Under the pieces are notes generated by a model that saw only the letters and a program-made list of their open reading frames with translations, was not told where the DNA came from and did not search any database. Of a stretch of 64,000 nucleotides of DNA, positions 62,554 to 64,000 are shown piece by piece (the stretch's first letter is position 1; each line of letters begins with the position of its first letter). The stretch spans positions 1-64,000 of the forward strand of contig JAZNGM010000007.1 of the NCBI GenBank assembly GCA_045576455.1, in the 5' to 3' direction. Source of the DNA: RGIG4034 sp045576455 (GTDB lineage: Bacteria; Bacillota; Clostridia; Lachnospirales; Lachnospiraceae). Made by a program: the position numbers and the translations under genes.

Positions 62554-63072
62554 GTGGCAAGCTTAATGGAAAATCTGATTGATGTTTTGAATAAGGTGAA
62601 TTCAGAATATGCCATACTGCTGGAACTTTCACGCAAGAAAACTTCGATTATCGTAGAAGGTAATCTCGAAGAGCTTAACAAAATCACGGATGAAGAACAA
62701 ATCGTTGTGAACAGGATTAATCGTCTTGAGGAACAGAGAAAGACTGTACTCGATGATATCGCCAACGTTATCAACAAGGATGTTGAAATTTTAAAACTGG
62801 ATAACGTAATTGCTATGCTGAAGGGCCAACCGACTGAACAGAAGAAATTGTCGGAGGTTCATGACAATCTGAAAACAACAGTGCGGGATCTCAAGCTTGT
62901 CAATGAGAATAACCGCAAATTGTTGGAATCATCATTGGAGATGATCGGATTTGAAATGAATTTGGTTCAAGCGTTCAGAACCGCACCGGAAACGGCTAAC
63001 TATACAAGAGGAGCATTGAATTCGGGATATACAATGGGTACGACACCTTCCGGTTTTGACGCGAAGCAGTAA
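62554..63072 (+). CDS. flgN: flagellar export chaperone FlgN
   Basis: A 172-residue, almost wholly helical protein (LMENLIDVLNKVNSEYAILL, LSRKKTSIIVEGNLEELNKI) with the FlgN layout and a flexible C-terminal tail (NSGYTMGTTPSGFDAKQ). It chaperones the hook-filament junction proteins FlgK and FlgL. AGAGGGA supports the GTG at 62554; the in-frame ATG at 62536 has no ribosome site. flgK follows after 21 bases. Confidence 0.88.
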   Translation: MASLMENLIDVLNKVNSEYAILLELSRKKTSIIVEGNLEELNKITDEEQIVVNRINRLEEQRKTVLDDIANVINKDVEILKLDNVIAMLKGQPTEQKKLSEVHDNLKTTVRDLKLVNENNRKLLESSLEMIGFEMNLVQAFRTAPETANYTRGALNSGYTMGTTPSGFDAKQ

Positions 63073-63093
63073 GCTCGCATGTGAGGTGATATT

Positions 63094-64000
63094 ATGCCAT
63101 TGATGGGTAGTCTTTATATTGGAACTTCAGGTCTTCAGACCTCTCAGAATACATTAAACACAACAGCACACAATTTATCTAATCTTGATACCAAAGGATA
63201 CGTGCGTCAGCAGGCATTACTTGGTACATCTATTTACAATACAATTCGTATTGACACCAAAGCCGTTGCCAATCAACAGGTGGGTTCCGGTGTTATTTAC
63301 TCCAAGGTAAGACAGGTAAGAGATGAATTTTTGGATCAGACATATCGCCGCGAATCAGGTCGCAGCGCTTTTTATGATGTTTCTTTACAAACGATTGAAC
63401 ATATGGAAGGCTTACTTGGAGAATTGGAAGATTCATCTTTCTCAAACAGTTTGGATAACCTTTGGACGGCGGTCCAGGAACTTGCAAAGAATCCTGCAAG
63501 CAGTACGATACAGACACTTTTGGTACAGCGTTCTTCACAATTTATAAGCCGTGCACAGTCTGTATATCAGGGATTAAGTGATTTCCAGGATAACCTTAAT
63601 GAAAAAATCGGAAATGACATAACAAGAATTAATGACATAGGTGCTTCCATAAAGCAGCTTAACGATGCTATACGAGGTATTGAAGCGGCTGGTGTGGAAT
63701 CAGCGAATGACTTAAGAGACACACGTAATTCTTTGGTAGATGAGCTTTCGTGCCTGGCAAATATATCTTATGAAAATGATGTGTTTGGTAATGTTTGTAT
63801 TAAGATAGAAGGAACCGATTTTGTAACAACAGCGGATTCTTATAAAATTGGTCTTCATGCAGATGAGTCAACAGGATTCTATACCCCTTATTGGACACAT
63901 TGTGCAACTTATTCAGTGGGAGCAGACGGCAATAAACATTTGAATCTGGATGGCTGCCGGGTATTTAATCTTGACAGGGTTATATCTTCCGAAACAGATA
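63094..64000 (+). CDS. flgK: flagellar hook-associated protein 1, FlgK (3' end outside window)
   Basis: The frame is open from 63094 to the window edge (302 residues seen of an expected 450-650). It starts with the flagellar rod/hook N-terminal motif GSLYIGTSGLQTSQNTLNTT, AHNLSNLDTKGYVRQQ and continues with FLDQTYRRESGRSAFYDVSL and SFSNSLDNLWTAVQELAKNP, typical FlgK. GAGGTGAT precedes the ATG. It forms the hook-filament junction after export by the flagellar apparatus. Confidence 0.95.
   Translation, partial: MPLMGSLYIGTSGLQTSQNTLNTTAHNLSNLDTKGYVRQQALLGTSIYNTIRIDTKAVANQQVGSGVIYSKVRQVRDEFLDQTYRRESGRSAFYDVSLQTIEHMEGLLGELEDSSFSNSLDNLWTAVQELAKNPASSTIQTLLVQRSSQFISRAQSVYQGLSDFQDNLNEKIGNDITRINDIGASIKQLNDAIRGIEAAGVESANDLRDTRNSLVDELSCLANISYENDVFGNVCIKIEGTDFVTTADSYKIGLHADESTGFYTPYWTHCATYSVGADGNKHLNLDGCRVFNLDRVISSETD

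Overview
The window reads as a chromosomal segment of an anaerobic, motile, plant-polysaccharide-using member of the Lachnospiraceae (Butyrivibrio/Pseudobutyrivibrio/Roseburia-like). This is inferred from a GH5 endoglucanase lipoprotein, a GH10 xylanase and a GH51 arabinofuranosidase without signal peptides, a sigma-D-type flagellar promoter, an ATP-type plus a PPi-type phosphofructokinase, and an S-box riboswitch before metK. No rRNA, tRNA or CRISPR array was seen.

Layout. 1-17,000 is core genome: an HD-GYP-like 5' end on the minus strand, riboswitch-metK, dnaE, pfkA, a SpoU-type methylase, proC, an SH3/cell-wall-hydrolase protein, an NfeD/SPFH pair, argF, birA-(small conserved protein)-coaX-dusB, greA and lysS. 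17,019 to about 25,400 is an accessory island abutting the 3' end of lysS: a mobile-element-type small gene, an AT-rich operon (small HTH regulator, membrane-anchored N-formylglutamate-amidohydrolase-like protein, RimK-like ATP-grasp ligase, FolC/Mur-like ligase), two genes of unknown role, a metallophosphoesterase and an N-truncated tyrosine recombinase. 25,540-26,090 holds decayed gene fragments (AAA/DUF4143 and ArsC/Spx-like).

26,077-39,513 carries surface lipoproteins, the PPi-phosphofructokinase, an orphan CARF nuclease of the Card1/Can2 (DUF1887) type, the GH5 enzyme, and a LytTR regulator / GHKL kinase / lipoprotein / ABC ATPase / permease cluster in which the kinase sensor domain visibly resembles the permease. 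39,659-53,509 is a sugar-use region: cytoplasmic GH10 xylanase, an XRE regulator, a YesMN-type two-component pair, a YtfQ-YtfR-YtfT-YjfF-like furanose-sugar ABC transporter, then a chemoreceptor with an 11-unit pentapeptide repeat followed by a second YtfQ-like binding protein. 53,622-59,307 is metal handling: a CopA ATPase with a fused C-terminal chaperone domain, a divergent DtxR-family repressor, and feoA-feoB-FeoB-associated protein with two matching candidate operators. 59,420-61,941 (minus strand) holds the GH51 enzyme and a histidine phosphatase; 62,151 to the right edge is flgM-flgN-flgK (flgK cut by the window).

The two strongest candidates for an undescribed system are the island operon, whose three enzymes all belong to families acting on glutamate-type amide bonds, and the kinase/transporter cluster with a shared membrane module. 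Function names come from motif recognition by eye; no database search or structure prediction was run.
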